Positions 39,573 through 47,719 of a DNA stretch of 64,000 nucleotides are shown one piece after another; the first letter of the stretch is position 1, and the number at the start of each line of letters is the position of its first letter. The stretch covers positions 304,553-368,552 of the forward strand of contig NZ_VOPZ01000002.1 in the NCBI RefSeq assembly GCF_010470665.1, written 5' to 3'. The stretch comes from Desulfovibrio sp. JC022. GTDB lineage: Bacteria; Desulfobacterota; Desulfovibrionia; Desulfovibrionales; Desulfovibrionaceae. A model generated the notes under the pieces. It was not told where the DNA came from, made no database searches, and saw nothing but the letters and a program-made list of their open reading frames with translations. A program made the translations under genes and the position numbers.

Positions 39573-39782
39573 GAACCGAACCTCTGTTTTGAGATTTACA
39601 TAACTACTGAATAGCATCCTAAGCAGTAGGGGAATTGTCTTTGGTCTACGAACTAATCATTTTAAAGAATAAACGCAAGTAGCATAGATAGAAAACAACG
39701 AAGCCGCCCCTGCCAAAATCTTACTAGATCTCCGCAGAAACGGCTTAAACCAAGTCAGCTCTATATCTTTTAAAGTCACATC

Positions 39783-40280
39783 TTATGTGCTATCAATATC
39801 ACCAACAAAATTCTCTAAAAAATCAGCCAGCTTTTCAATTCTTTCCATTGAAAGGACAGGAACCTCATCAGCAAGGTTTTCTACTTTTTCCAATTCGACA
39901 TTAATAGCCTTATGTACGGTGAAAGATTCGATCTCTGAATCATCAGCAATTCTTCCACAACCACCTACAATACCGATAAATTCACCGTCGATAATCACCG
40001 GAGTACAGACCTTGACCATCCCGGCGTCACACTCTTCAATGACTGTCTTTCCGGAACTACGGGCCAATTGAGCCATATGTTGATGAGCCACAGAACAGAT
40101 GGCCTGAATGCCTTCAGGATGAGATTTGATTTCAGCACACAGCGGGTTAACAAAATTTTTATAACCGGTAAAAGTCATCCCATCGGCGTTGTAAACACTC
40201 GCATTGAAACCCCATTCTTCATGAACTTTTCTTTCCAGAGCATTCCATTCTTCCTTAGACAACAAATCAGTCATAAGCAT
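39783..40280 (-). CDS. PocR-domain sensory protein
   Basis: A 165-residue stand-alone PocR ligand-binding domain: PLCAEI, ICSVAHQHM and EECDAGMVKVCTPVI carry the conserved cysteines and histidine of the family. PocR domains sense small molecules, including derivatives of 1,2-propanediol or other hydrocarbons, in regulators and receptors. Here no output domain is attached. The ATG at 40280 has AAGGGG 6 nt upstream; another ATG follows two codons later. A G9 tract (40354-40362) lies upstream. Confidence 0.82.
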   Translation of the reverse strand: MLMTDLLSKEEWNALERKVHEEWGFNASVYNADGMTFTGYKNFVNPLCAEIKSHPEGIQAICSVAHQHMAQLARSSGKTVIEECDAGMVKVCTPVIIDGEFIGIVGGCGRIADDSEIESFTVHKAINVELEKVENLADEVPVLSMERIEKLADFLENFVGDIDST

Positions 40281-40353
40281 AATCAACCCCTTGTTTTAGT
40301 AGGTTTATGATAAATTTTATACCCACAGTATTCCAAAACCAATGTTCAAGCAA

Positions 40354-40362
40354 GGGGGGGGG
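40354..40362. repeat. Poly-G homopolymer tract (G9)
   Basis: Nine consecutive G on the + strand, about 75 bp before the PocR-domain ATG. Homopolymers of this length can slip during replication. It is outside any gene. Confidence 0.9.
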
Positions 40363-40427
40363 CGGCAGGACGGACGCTGTTTCCGACACAAAGACATTAG
40401 GAATTAATCAATGATCCATAAAAAAAA

Positions 40428-40457
40428 GACCGCAATATCTCGAAGGATATTGCGGTC
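40428..40457 (-). terminator. Rho-independent terminator of the rpoZ-dnaJ-moaC unit
   Basis: GACCGCAATATC / GATATTGCGGTC with a 6-nt loop, T-tract on the - strand. Confidence 0.92.
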
Positions 40458-40482
40458 TGCTTTTTGATTATAAATCTAAAGC

Positions 40483-40959
40483 TTACTCTGCCCTGAAAGT
40501 CCCGGACTTGCCGCCTTCTTTGTAGACAAGACGCACATCAGAGATGATCACATCTTTCTGTACGGCCTTGCACATGTCATAAATGGTGGCACAAGCAACC
40601 TGTACGGCCACGAGAGCTTCCATTTCAACCCCGGTTTTACCGGTACAGCGCGCTTCACCTTCCACCTCGATGGTCAGTTCGGCTTCATTGATTGCAAAAC
40701 GCACATCAACATAGCTGAGCGCAATGGGATGGCAAAGCGGGATAAGTCGGTGAGTTTCCTTGGCCCCCATGATGCCTGCAATCTTGGCTGAAGCAAGGGC
40801 ATCCCCTTTAGGAAGAGCCTGCTGCTTGAGCAGATTGAAGGTTTCCTCGTTGAGGATAACCCTTCCTTTGGCAATGGCAGTGCGCTTGGTATCGGCTTTA
40901 GCGGCCACATCCACCATTACTGCATTGCCTTCAGCATCAATGTGGGAAAACTCACTCAT
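40483..40959 (-). CDS. moaC: Cyclic pyranopterin monophosphate synthase
   Basis: A 158-residue MoaC of normal length with the PLCHPI motif, MVDVAAKADTKR near the N terminus and GKTGVEMEAL. It converts the MoaA product to cyclic pyranopterin monophosphate in molybdenum/tungsten cofactor synthesis, fitting an organism with formate dehydrogenases. The ATG at 40959 lies 1 bp after the dnaJ stop; the in-frame GTG at 40968 would lie inside dnaJ. No other moa gene is adjacent, so the link to dnaJ is positional. Confidence 0.94.
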   Translation of the reverse strand: MSEFSHIDAEGNAVMVDVAAKADTKRTAIAKGRVILNEETFNLLKQQALPKGDALASAKIAGIMGAKETHRLIPLCHPIALSYVDVRFAINEAELTIEVEGEARCTGKTGVEMEALVAVQVACATIYDMCKAVQKDVIISDVRLVYKEGGKSGTFRAE

Positions 40960-40960
40960 G

Positions 40961-42082
40961 CTACTCACCCATCACTTTATCTTTTGCTTTTTTAAAAAGC
41001 TTTTTAACTTTCTTCATGGGCTTCTCTTCATCAAGGGCTGCGAATTCCCTGAGAAGCTCTTCCTGTCTGCTGTTCAAGCTGGTCGGGGTTACGACCTTTA
41101 CTTCAATCAGCAGATCACCGTTATGAGAACTTCCTAAATAAGGAAGACCGAGTCCGCGAAGCTGGAACACCTCACCACTCTGTGTACCTTTGGGAATATC
41201 CATCTCAATAGGTTCGTCCAGAGTGGGAACTTCGAGCTTATGGCCCAATGCAGCCTGAACAAAGGTAATCTCAGTGCTCAGGACAAGATCCTGTCCCTGA
41301 CGTCTGAAGACTTTATCCGGCTCCACGGTAATAACCACGTAAAGGTCACCGTGCGGACCGCCATTCATTCCGGCTTCACCTTCGCCGCGCAGACGCAGGC
41401 GGGAGCCATTGTCCACACCGGCCGGAATACGTACATTCAGATCTTTCTGTTTACGCACATATCCGGCACCATGGCACTCGGCGCACGGATTGGTGATAAC
41501 CTTACCCCTTCCGTTACAGGAGGGACAAGGTACGGAGATACGGAAGAAGCCCTGAGTCTGCTCAACAGCCCCCCTGCCGCCGCAATGGGAGCAGGTTTCA
41601 GGAGAGGTTCCGGGCTCGGAACCGCTGCCGTCACAGGTGTCACAGATATCGGTTACCGGGATATTCAGTTCAACCTCGGTACCCTTGGCCGCATCACGAA
41701 AGGAAACGGTCAGGTTGTACCTGAGATCGGAACCGGCCTGCATACGGTTGGCTCCACGCCCACCGCCGCCGAATCCGAAAATATCACCAAAGATATCACC
41801 GAAAGCACCGAAAATATCCTCGGAAGACTGGAATCCGCCGAATCCGCCGTTCATACCGTTCATGCCTTCATGGCCGAAGCGGTCGTAGCGGCTCCTTTTT
41901 TCAGGGTCCCGCAGAACATCGTAAGCTTCCGCGGCTTCCTTGAATTTCTCTTCAGCTTCAGCATTACCCGGATTACGGTCAGGGTGAAACTCCATGGCCT
42001 TCTTGCGATAGGACCTTTTGATCTCCCCTTCCTGGGACTCACGGGAAACTTCTAAAACTTCATAATAGCAACGTTTTGACAT
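40961..42082 (-). CDS. dnaJ: Chaperone DnaJ
   Basis: A 373-residue class I DnaJ. J domain with HPD at 33-35, Gly/Phe-rich region (about 75-105), four CxxCxGxG-type zinc motifs (CDTCDGSG, CSHCGGRG, CPSCNGRG, CAECHGAG) and the C-terminal peptide-binding domains. It delivers substrates to DnaK and stimulates its ATPase. The usual partner dnaK is not adjacent. rpoZ lies 3 bp upstream and moaC 1 bp downstream. Confidence 0.96.
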   Translation of the reverse strand: MSKRCYYEVLEVSRESQEGEIKRSYRKKAMEFHPDRNPGNAEAEEKFKEAAEAYDVLRDPEKRSRYDRFGHEGMNGMNGGFGGFQSSEDIFGAFGDIFGDIFGFGGGGRGANRMQAGSDLRYNLTVSFRDAAKGTEVELNIPVTDICDTCDGSGSEPGTSPETCSHCGGRGAVEQTQGFFRISVPCPSCNGRGKVITNPCAECHGAGYVRKQKDLNVRIPAGVDNGSRLRLRGEGEAGMNGGPHGDLYVVITVEPDKVFRRQGQDLVLSTEITFVQAALGHKLEVPTLDEPIEMDIPKGTQSGEVFQLRGLGLPYLGSSHNGDLLIEVKVVTPTSLNSRQEELLREFAALDEEKPMKKVKKLFKKAKDKVMGE

Positions 42083-42085
42083 GAC

Positions 42086-42307
42086 TTATTCGCTGCCGGG
42101 CTTTTTACCGTCAGCAGTGTGATAGCTTTCGGGAAGAACCTTGGTAGCGGCAATTTCCCTGAGAGCAGTTACGATTTCTTTGTTTTTGGATTCAACAAGA
42201 GGAGTATAACCTTCACGGTACTGCTTCACTCTTTTAATGGCCATCTGGACAATAAGGAATCTGTTACCAACCTCAGCCAGACAATCTTCAACTGTGATTC
42301 TTGCCAT
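42086..42307 (-). CDS. rpoZ: RNA polymerase omega subunit
   Basis: A 73-residue omega subunit: [22 protein letters not shown] is the conserved core (first 20 residues typical) and the rest is a short charged tail. It aids assembly and stability of core RNA polymerase and may bind ppGpp. It is tightly followed by dnaJ (3-bp gap) and preceded, 38 bp upstream, by the DUF4340 gene. Confidence 0.93.
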   Translation of the reverse strand: MARITVEDCLAEVGNRFLIVQMAIKRVKQYREGYTPLVESKNKEIVTALREIAATKVLPESYHTADGKKPGSE

Positions 42308-42345
42308 GCGATCTCCAACACAATGGTTTTACCGGGTGTTCCCGG

Positions 42346-43656
42346 TTATTTTCTGAGAGGAATCTGACCCTGTAGGTCTTCAAGCAGTTTGTCGGATACA
42401 GGGTAGTATCCGCTGCCGTCGCCTAATGAGAGCCAGCATTGCCCGTCGGGCAGTTCAGAATCGGAAAAGAAGGACACCTTGACGACACTCAGGCCGTTTT
42501 CGTCCAGCAAATCCAGATCCATCACTTTTTCGGAAGTCTCCGAAAGAGCTGCCGCCGGTTCCGCCTCGAATTTTAATTCATTAAGTCGCCATAGAGACAT
42601 GTCAATGCCCAGCAGCGGCTTTTTATCCTCAAAATTAATCCAGCCTTTATCGGATTTCATTCCGGTAAAAGTCTGGTTGCCCTGTACAACCCTTACAGTT
42701 CCAAGCTTTCCGGTTGCAACAGAAACGATATTTCGCTGCTGCATGGCAAAAGCTTTTTTATCCAGTTGCTCATAATGTTCTTTGCTGAGCACCAGATATC
42801 CGCTTTGGGATGAAGAACGGGCAAAATAAAAATTTTCACCCTCACCCGACTTGAAAACCTCCAAGGTTTCCACTTTTTGTTCGGGCAATAAAATCTCAAT
42901 ATTCAACAGGACCCTGCTTTCCTTATCAGGAATTTCAGCAACCACCCCTTTGGCCGGGACTTCGAGCAGGGAATGAAGAAAAAGATCAACATCACTGCTG
43001 CTGGCCTGCTTGCCACCAAGGGAAGCGGGAAATGAAAACTGAAAATTTCCATCCTTACGAACCAGAGTCCATGAAAAAGAACCGCCATGCCCCAAAGAAA
43101 TAGAACTGACGTCTCCGGGTGTTGCTGAAACAAGATCCAAATCGTAATAATGATCAGCCGGGAATTCGCACCGGCTCACAAAATCTTTACCAAGCAAAAA
43201 AAGACTGCCTTTTTCCTTGGAATTTAAAGCATAAAAACCTTCACCGGAAGCACCCTCGGCACCCACAGTCATGGTCAGCTCCTGCCCCCCTCCGGCAGCT
43301 ATACGCATCCGGGGGGTGTCAAAACCGTATTCTGCGGGAATTCTCTCCGCAACAGCCCCCATAAACCGAAGAGCCTTATCCTGAGCCAGAACCCCGAGAA
43401 GTGAATTCACTTTTCCCCGGTCGGCTTCAACTGTACTGTTCCAGCCGTGCTGCACGACTCCCCAGCCGTCAGCCCTGCGTACAAGGGAAAAGCAGTCATG
43501 GCCAAGCAAGCACACGTCTAGCCTGTCCACCTGTCCTTTATCCAGAACAGGCCAAACAGGCTCAGCGCGTTCAACCGGCTTTTTCGGCGAACTCAAATAA
43601 AAGGCTCCGCAAACAATGGAGACCAGAGTCAAAAATATTAAAAACCTTTTCAGCAC
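42346..43656 (-). CDS. DUF4340 protein, membrane-anchored
   Basis: About 436 residues: one N-terminal membrane helix (LKRFLIFLTLVSIVCGAFYLS), then repeated beta-rich domains with WPVLDKGQVDRLDV and similar strands, as in DUF4340 proteins. They are often associated with gliding-type ABC transporters, but no such genes are adjacent. Start: GTG at 43656 has AAGG at 8 nt; an alternative GTG at 43665 adds three residues. The large exported part should lie in the periplasm. Function unknown. Confidence 0.7.
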   Translation of the reverse strand: MLKRFLIFLTLVSIVCGAFYLSSPKKPVERAEPVWPVLDKGQVDRLDVCLLGHDCFSLVRRADGWGVVQHGWNSTVEADRGKVNSLLGVLAQDKALRFMGAVAERIPAEYGFDTPRMRIAAGGGQELTMTVGAEGASGEGFYALNSKEKGSLFLLGKDFVSRCEFPADHYYDLDLVSATPGDVSSISLGHGGSFSWTLVRKDGNFQFSFPASLGGKQASSSDVDLFLHSLLEVPAKGVVAEIPDKESRVLLNIEILLPEQKVETLEVFKSGEGENFYFARSSSQSGYLVLSKEHYEQLDKKAFAMQQRNIVSVATGKLGTVRVVQGNQTFTGMKSDKGWINFEDKKPLLGIDMSLWRLNELKFEAEPAAALSETSEKVMDLDLLDENGLSVVKVSFFSDSELPDGQCWLSLGDGSGYYPVSDKLLEDLQGQIPLRK

Positions 43657-43863
43657 AAACAGCACCTTGGGATTACTAGACTCACGACATTATTCAACAA
43701 CGGAGCAATTTACTAAAATAAGAGATATAAACTTGCATGTCAACCTATTTTAAGGCAGAATCCCCATCCCGTCAGCATTTTACCCTGACTGACATATCTC
43801 TAGTATCAATAAAGTATAAAACCGATTTTTTCCACAACTTATTAAATCGTTCCGGAGCAGATC

Positions 43864-44613
43864 ATGGCCAAATGGGGAAAATTAAAATTTGCCCAGAAAA
43901 AATGCGTATCCACAGTTGGAATGCTCATGCAAAAAACTGAGATGATCAAAGAGGGAGACCGTATCGGCATAGCCGTATCCGGCGGAGTGGACAGCTTTGT
44001 ACTCATCCGCACCATGCTCATCAGGCAGGCCATCTTACCTTTTAATATAGAACTTATGGTCCTGCATGTTAACCCCGGCTTTGTACCGGACAACCATCAC
44101 CCGCTTTCAGAGTGGTGCCGCGAGAACGGAGTAGCCTCCCACATTGAGCTGACCGACTACGGCCCGAGAGCGCACGGACCGGAAAACAAAAAAAAATCTG
44201 CATGTTTTTATTGCAGCCGACTGAGACGTAAAAGACTGTTTGAACTCTGCGATCAATACAACCTGACCCACCTCGCTCTTGGTCACACAGCCGACGACCT
44301 GGTAACAACATTTCATATGAACATGCTCCAGAGCGGACGGGTCCAGGGACTCTCGGCAAAAGAATCTTTTTTTCAAGGAAAACTATACGTTATCCGCCCC
44401 ACCTTGATGCTCGAAAAAAAATATATCAAGGCTGCTGCGCGCCAGTGGGGACTCCCCATCTGGAACAACAAATGCCCCTCCAACGACAACACCAAACGCA
44501 GCGAAATCAATAACTGGCTGGAAGAAGAATGGCGCAAAATGCCCGGCTCAAGAAACAATACTTTTAATGCTTTAAGACGCTGGCAGCTTGACTTAAACAT
44601 GAAAACATCTTAA
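43864..44613 (+). CDS. TtcA-like tRNA thiolation enzyme (PP-loop)
   Basis: A 249-residue adenine-nucleotide alpha-hydrolase. PP-loop SGGVDS at 39-44, CFYC (C114, C117) and a third Cys (C204, NKCPSND) match the three cysteines that hold a [4Fe-4S] cluster in TtcA-type tRNA 2-thiocytidine synthetases. It is shorter than E. coli TtcA (about 311 residues) and has SGGVDS instead of the usual SGGKDS. Sulfur donor is not identified. The gene stands before an M23 peptidase gene with a 77-bp gap. Confidence 0.78.
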   Translation: MAKWGKLKFAQKKCVSTVGMLMQKTEMIKEGDRIGIAVSGGVDSFVLIRTMLIRQAILPFNIELMVLHVNPGFVPDNHHPLSEWCRENGVASHIELTDYGPRAHGPENKKKSACFYCSRLRRKRLFELCDQYNLTHLALGHTADDLVTTFHMNMLQSGRVQGLSAKESFFQGKLYVIRPTLMLEKKYIKAAARQWGLPIWNNKCPSNDNTKRSEINNWLEEEWRKMPGSRNNTFNALRRWQLDLNMKTS

Positions 44614-44690
44614 CAATTTTTTCAAATTTATTGTGCCTTTTAACCAGAGACAACTTAAACGTCATAATTAAGCAAGGCCCAAACAGAATC

Positions 44691-45596
44691 ATGCTATTAA
44701 AAAAATATCACGTAGTCATATTTAAGAACCCCTGCGACAATGCCCGCAAATTCCAACTGCGAGGCTGGATCTTTTTCTTCATTTTCGCTTTGGTAGCCGG
44801 ACTTGCCGGAGGCAATGTATATCTCTGGAAATACTACCAGAATTACGCCGGACTGGAAACAAACCTCGCCCATGCTGAAAAAGCGGTACAGGAGCAGAAA
44901 GCCCAGCTCCTTTCCCTTTCCCAAAAAATGAAGAACATTTCACAGGACCTTGACCGGGTCCGTAACTTTGACTCCAAACTGCGCGTAATGATCAACCTTG
45001 ATCAAGGCAATGTGCAGAACGTAGCCCCAAAAGGCGGCTCAACCGGAGCTGATTTTTCCAAAAATTATCTGCCGCTATACAGACAGGAACTGCTTGTGCG
45101 CAAAATGCACGACTTTCTTGCCCAGCTTAGCACAGAAGCTAAACTGGAAGAAGTCAGACAGCAGGAAATCATTCACTCCATGCGTTCCAAACAGGACGCA
45201 CTGGACGCAACACCGTCCATCTGGCCAGCAGAAGGCTGGGTTACTTCTCCCTTCGGCTGGAGAAGCTCCCCCTTCACAGGTAAACGTGAATACCATAAAG
45301 GGATTGACATTTCCTGCCCCACCGGCACCCCCATTTACGCACCGGCGAAAGGAACTGTATCCTTTTCCGGCACCCAAGGCGGCTACGGCAAGCTGGTCAA
45401 AATCAGCCACGGAGCAAACCTTGGAACCCGCTACGGACATATGAAACAGCCCATCGTCAAAAAAGGACAGGTCGTAACCCGCGGAGAACTTATCGGCTAC
45501 GCAGGAAACACCGGACGTTCCACCGGACCGCATGTGCACTACGAAGTGCGCCTTGGCGGAGTTCCGGTAAATCCCATGCGCTACATTCTCAACTAG
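44691..45596 (+). CDS. M23 family metallopeptidase, membrane-anchored
   Basis: A 301-residue protein: N-terminal membrane helix (about 25-45), coiled coil (about 55-95), then a LytM/M23 domain with YHKGIDIS (first zinc ligand) and HVHYEVR (last ligands). Both HxxxD and HxH are intact, so catalysis is likely. It cuts peptidoglycan cross-bridges or activates other hydrolases in the periplasm. The start was placed at 44691 because the membrane helix and KKYHVVIF segment follow; the longer frame has no site. A terminator follows. Confidence 0.87.
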   Translation: MLLKKYHVVIFKNPCDNARKFQLRGWIFFFIFALVAGLAGGNVYLWKYYQNYAGLETNLAHAEKAVQEQKAQLLSLSQKMKNISQDLDRVRNFDSKLRVMINLDQGNVQNVAPKGGSTGADFSKNYLPLYRQELLVRKMHDFLAQLSTEAKLEEVRQQEIIHSMRSKQDALDATPSIWPAEGWVTSPFGWRSSPFTGKREYHKGIDISCPTGTPIYAPAKGTVSFSGTQGGYGKLVKISHGANLGTRYGHMKQPIVKKGQVVTRGELIGYAGNTGRSTGPHVHYEVRLGGVPVNPMRYILN

Positions 45597-45620
45597 AGAG
45601 TGACACTCAAAACAAATCAA

Positions 45621-45650
45621 AGCCCGTAAGATTTTCTTACGGGCTTTTTC
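45621..45650 (+). terminator. Rho-independent terminator
   Basis: AGCCCGTAAG / CTTACGGGCT, 5-nt loop, TTTT after. Ends the M23 transcript before the flagellar cluster. Confidence 0.9.
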
Positions 45651-45735
45651 ATTGAATTTGTTTACAAAAAATACTCATTCACCACAGTCTGCCTTTGCCC
45701 TCTTTCCCTCTTGATGATAATAGGTCTTGAAGAAT

Positions 45736-45751
45736 GGGTCCTGATCTTGCA
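45736..45751 (+). promoter_or_regulatory. Possible sigma54 promoter of the flagellar operon
   Basis: GGG-TCC...TTGCA: GG (45737-45738) and TTGCA (45747-45751) at the right -24/-12 spacing, but the rest of the -24 element is poor. The predicted start leaves only about a 12-nt leader to fliR. Confidence 0.3.
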
Positions 45752-45774
45752 GACCCGTCCAAAACGAGGACAGC

Positions 45775-46578
45775 ATGACTTTTTTTGATTTTGCCCCCAG
45801 CGACCTGATGAGCTTTTACCTTACCCTATTCAGGGTAAGCATCGTGCTGTTTTTACTCCCTTTCTTTGGCGGCAACTCCATCCCTAAAACAGTTAAAGCC
45901 GCATTGACCATTGTTTTGACGCTCGGTATCTGGCCCCATGTGACCTTTGATGGCAGCCTCATGCCCGCCAGTCCATACAACATTGCCCTGATGATCCTTG
46001 GAGAACTGTTACTCGGTCTGATCTTGGGCATTTCCGTACATGTAATGTTTGCCGCCATCCAGACCGGAGGTAACCTCATCGGTGTGCAGATGGGTTTTTC
46101 CATGGTCAACGTCCTCGACCCGTTAACCGGAACTAACGAGGCGGTTACAGCGCACTTTCTATACATGTGCGCAATCCTGGTATTCCTGAGTATCAACGGC
46201 CATCTTTACCTGATGTCGGCCATGGTGGAGAGTTTTAAATACATTCCGCCGGGGCAGATTTTTATATCATCGACCCTGACCAGCCAGATAATGATCATAT
46301 CCAAGGACCTGTTCGTCCTTGCGGTCAAAGTGGCATCACCTATTATCGCCACCATCTTCGTGGTTGACCTCGGCCTCGCACTGATCAGTAAAATGGCTCC
46401 GCAAATGAACGTGCTCATGCTCGGCTTTCCGCTCAAAATTGTGGCCGGTTTCTTTGTTCTTGGCCTTGTCTTTAATGTCCTAGCCTTGCATGTCGGAGAA
46501 TTTGTAGCCGACCTGCCCCAATATTTATTAAGTATAATCAAGGCCGGAAGCCCCCCGGACCTGCCAATCGGTAACTAG
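45775..46578 (+). CDS. fliR: Flagellar export protein FliR
   Basis: A 267-residue, six-helix inner-membrane component of the flagellar type III export gate, normal in length, with GELLLGLILGISVH, GNLIGVQMGFSMVNVLDP and FPLKIVAGFFVLG typical of FliR. fliP and fliQ are not in the window. AGGA precedes the ATG. flhB starts 11 bp later. Confidence 0.95.
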   Translation: MTFFDFAPSDLMSFYLTLFRVSIVLFLLPFFGGNSIPKTVKAALTIVLTLGIWPHVTFDGSLMPASPYNIALMILGELLLGLILGISVHVMFAAIQTGGNLIGVQMGFSMVNVLDPLTGTNEAVTAHFLYMCAILVFLSINGHLYLMSAMVESFKYIPPGQIFISSTLTSQIMIISKDLFVLAVKVASPIIATIFVVDLGLALISKMAPQMNVLMLGFPLKIVAGFFVLGLVFNVLALHVGEFVADLPQYLLSIIKAGSPPDLPIGN

Positions 46579-46589
46579 GAGGATGCAAC

Positions 46590-47651
46590 ATGTCTAAAGA
46601 CCCTAGTAAAACTGAGAAGGCGACGCCAAAGCGAATAAACAAAGCCCGAAAAGACGGGAGCGTCGCCAAAGGGGAAGAAATGGGCAAGATAATGACCCTC
46701 ATTGCAGGGGTCATTTGTCTGCGTTTCATCATGGATATGTATTACGAACAATTCTATGAGATATTCCAATGGTTTCTCACCAAAGGAATATTTATCAACC
46801 TAGATAAGCAATCGGTTTATCAGCTTTTCCAGTGGTGCTCTCAAAAACTGGCCCTGATCCTGCTGCCTCTGTTTCTTTTCATCGCCTTTATCGCCTTCCT
46901 TGTCCTGCGCCTTCAGGTCGGAAGTTTGTGGACCACAAAAGTATTCAAGCCCAAATTTTCAAAAATGTTCAATCTTGTGCAGGGCTTAAAAAGACTGATG
47001 TTCAACGTCAAAACAGCAGTCAGACTTATAAAAAGCCTGCTCTTCGCAATAATTGTAGGAATAGCACCCTATATAATTATTAAAAATGAGGTTGGAAATT
47101 TCCTGCCGCTCTTTTACTCCAGTGCTCATGAATTGGGCATCTATATCCTTTCAATAGGCTACAAAATGGTTACCTACACTATGCTGCCCATGCTCGTCCT
47201 TGCTCTGGCAGACTTATGGTACCAGCGCTATAATTATCAGGAAGAGATGAAAATGAGTAAGGACGAGGTAAAAGATGAGCGGAAGCAGGCGGAAGGTGAC
47301 CCGCAGATCAAACAGCAACAGAAACAAAAAATGATGGCTGTGCTTCAGCAGCGCATGATGGCGGAAGTACCAAATGCGGACGTTGTTATCACCAACCCCA
47401 CCCATTACGCCATTGCCATGAAGTATGATCCTATGGTAGCTCCTGCCCCTCTGGTACTTGCCAAAGGAATGAACAAAGTCGCTGAGCGCATCAAAGAAAT
47501 CGCGCGCGAAAACAAGGTGCCCATTCGTGAAAATAAACCTTTGGCACAGGCCTTGTATAAACAGGTTGAGATAGGTGACATCATCCCGGAAGAACTTTAT
47601 AAGGCAGTTGCGGCGATACTTGCTAAATTGAACAAATTTACCCGCAAATAA
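46590..47651 (+). CDS. flhB: Flagellar export protein FlhB
   Basis: A 353-residue export-gate protein with the N-terminal KTEKATPKRINKARKDG motif, four membrane helices and a cytoplasmic domain with the autocleavage site NPTH at 269-272. Cleavage between N269 and P270 switches export from rod/hook to filament substrates. It follows fliR with an AGGAGG site. Confidence 0.96.
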   Translation: MSKDPSKTEKATPKRINKARKDGSVAKGEEMGKIMTLIAGVICLRFIMDMYYEQFYEIFQWFLTKGIFINLDKQSVYQLFQWCSQKLALILLPLFLFIAFIAFLVLRLQVGSLWTTKVFKPKFSKMFNLVQGLKRLMFNVKTAVRLIKSLLFAIIVGIAPYIIIKNEVGNFLPLFYSSAHELGIYILSIGYKMVTYTMLPMLVLALADLWYQRYNYQEEMKMSKDEVKDERKQAEGDPQIKQQQKQKMMAVLQQRMMAEVPNADVVITNPTHYAIAMKYDPMVAPAPLVLAKGMNKVAERIKEIARENKVPIRENKPLAQALYKQVEIGDIIPEELYKAVAAILAKLNKFTRK

Positions 47652-47719
47652 AGGCCTGACCACCTCTTCCGGTGAAGGCAGAATTCACCAGAAAAAGACC
47701 TGAAAGGGGTGTCAAAATC

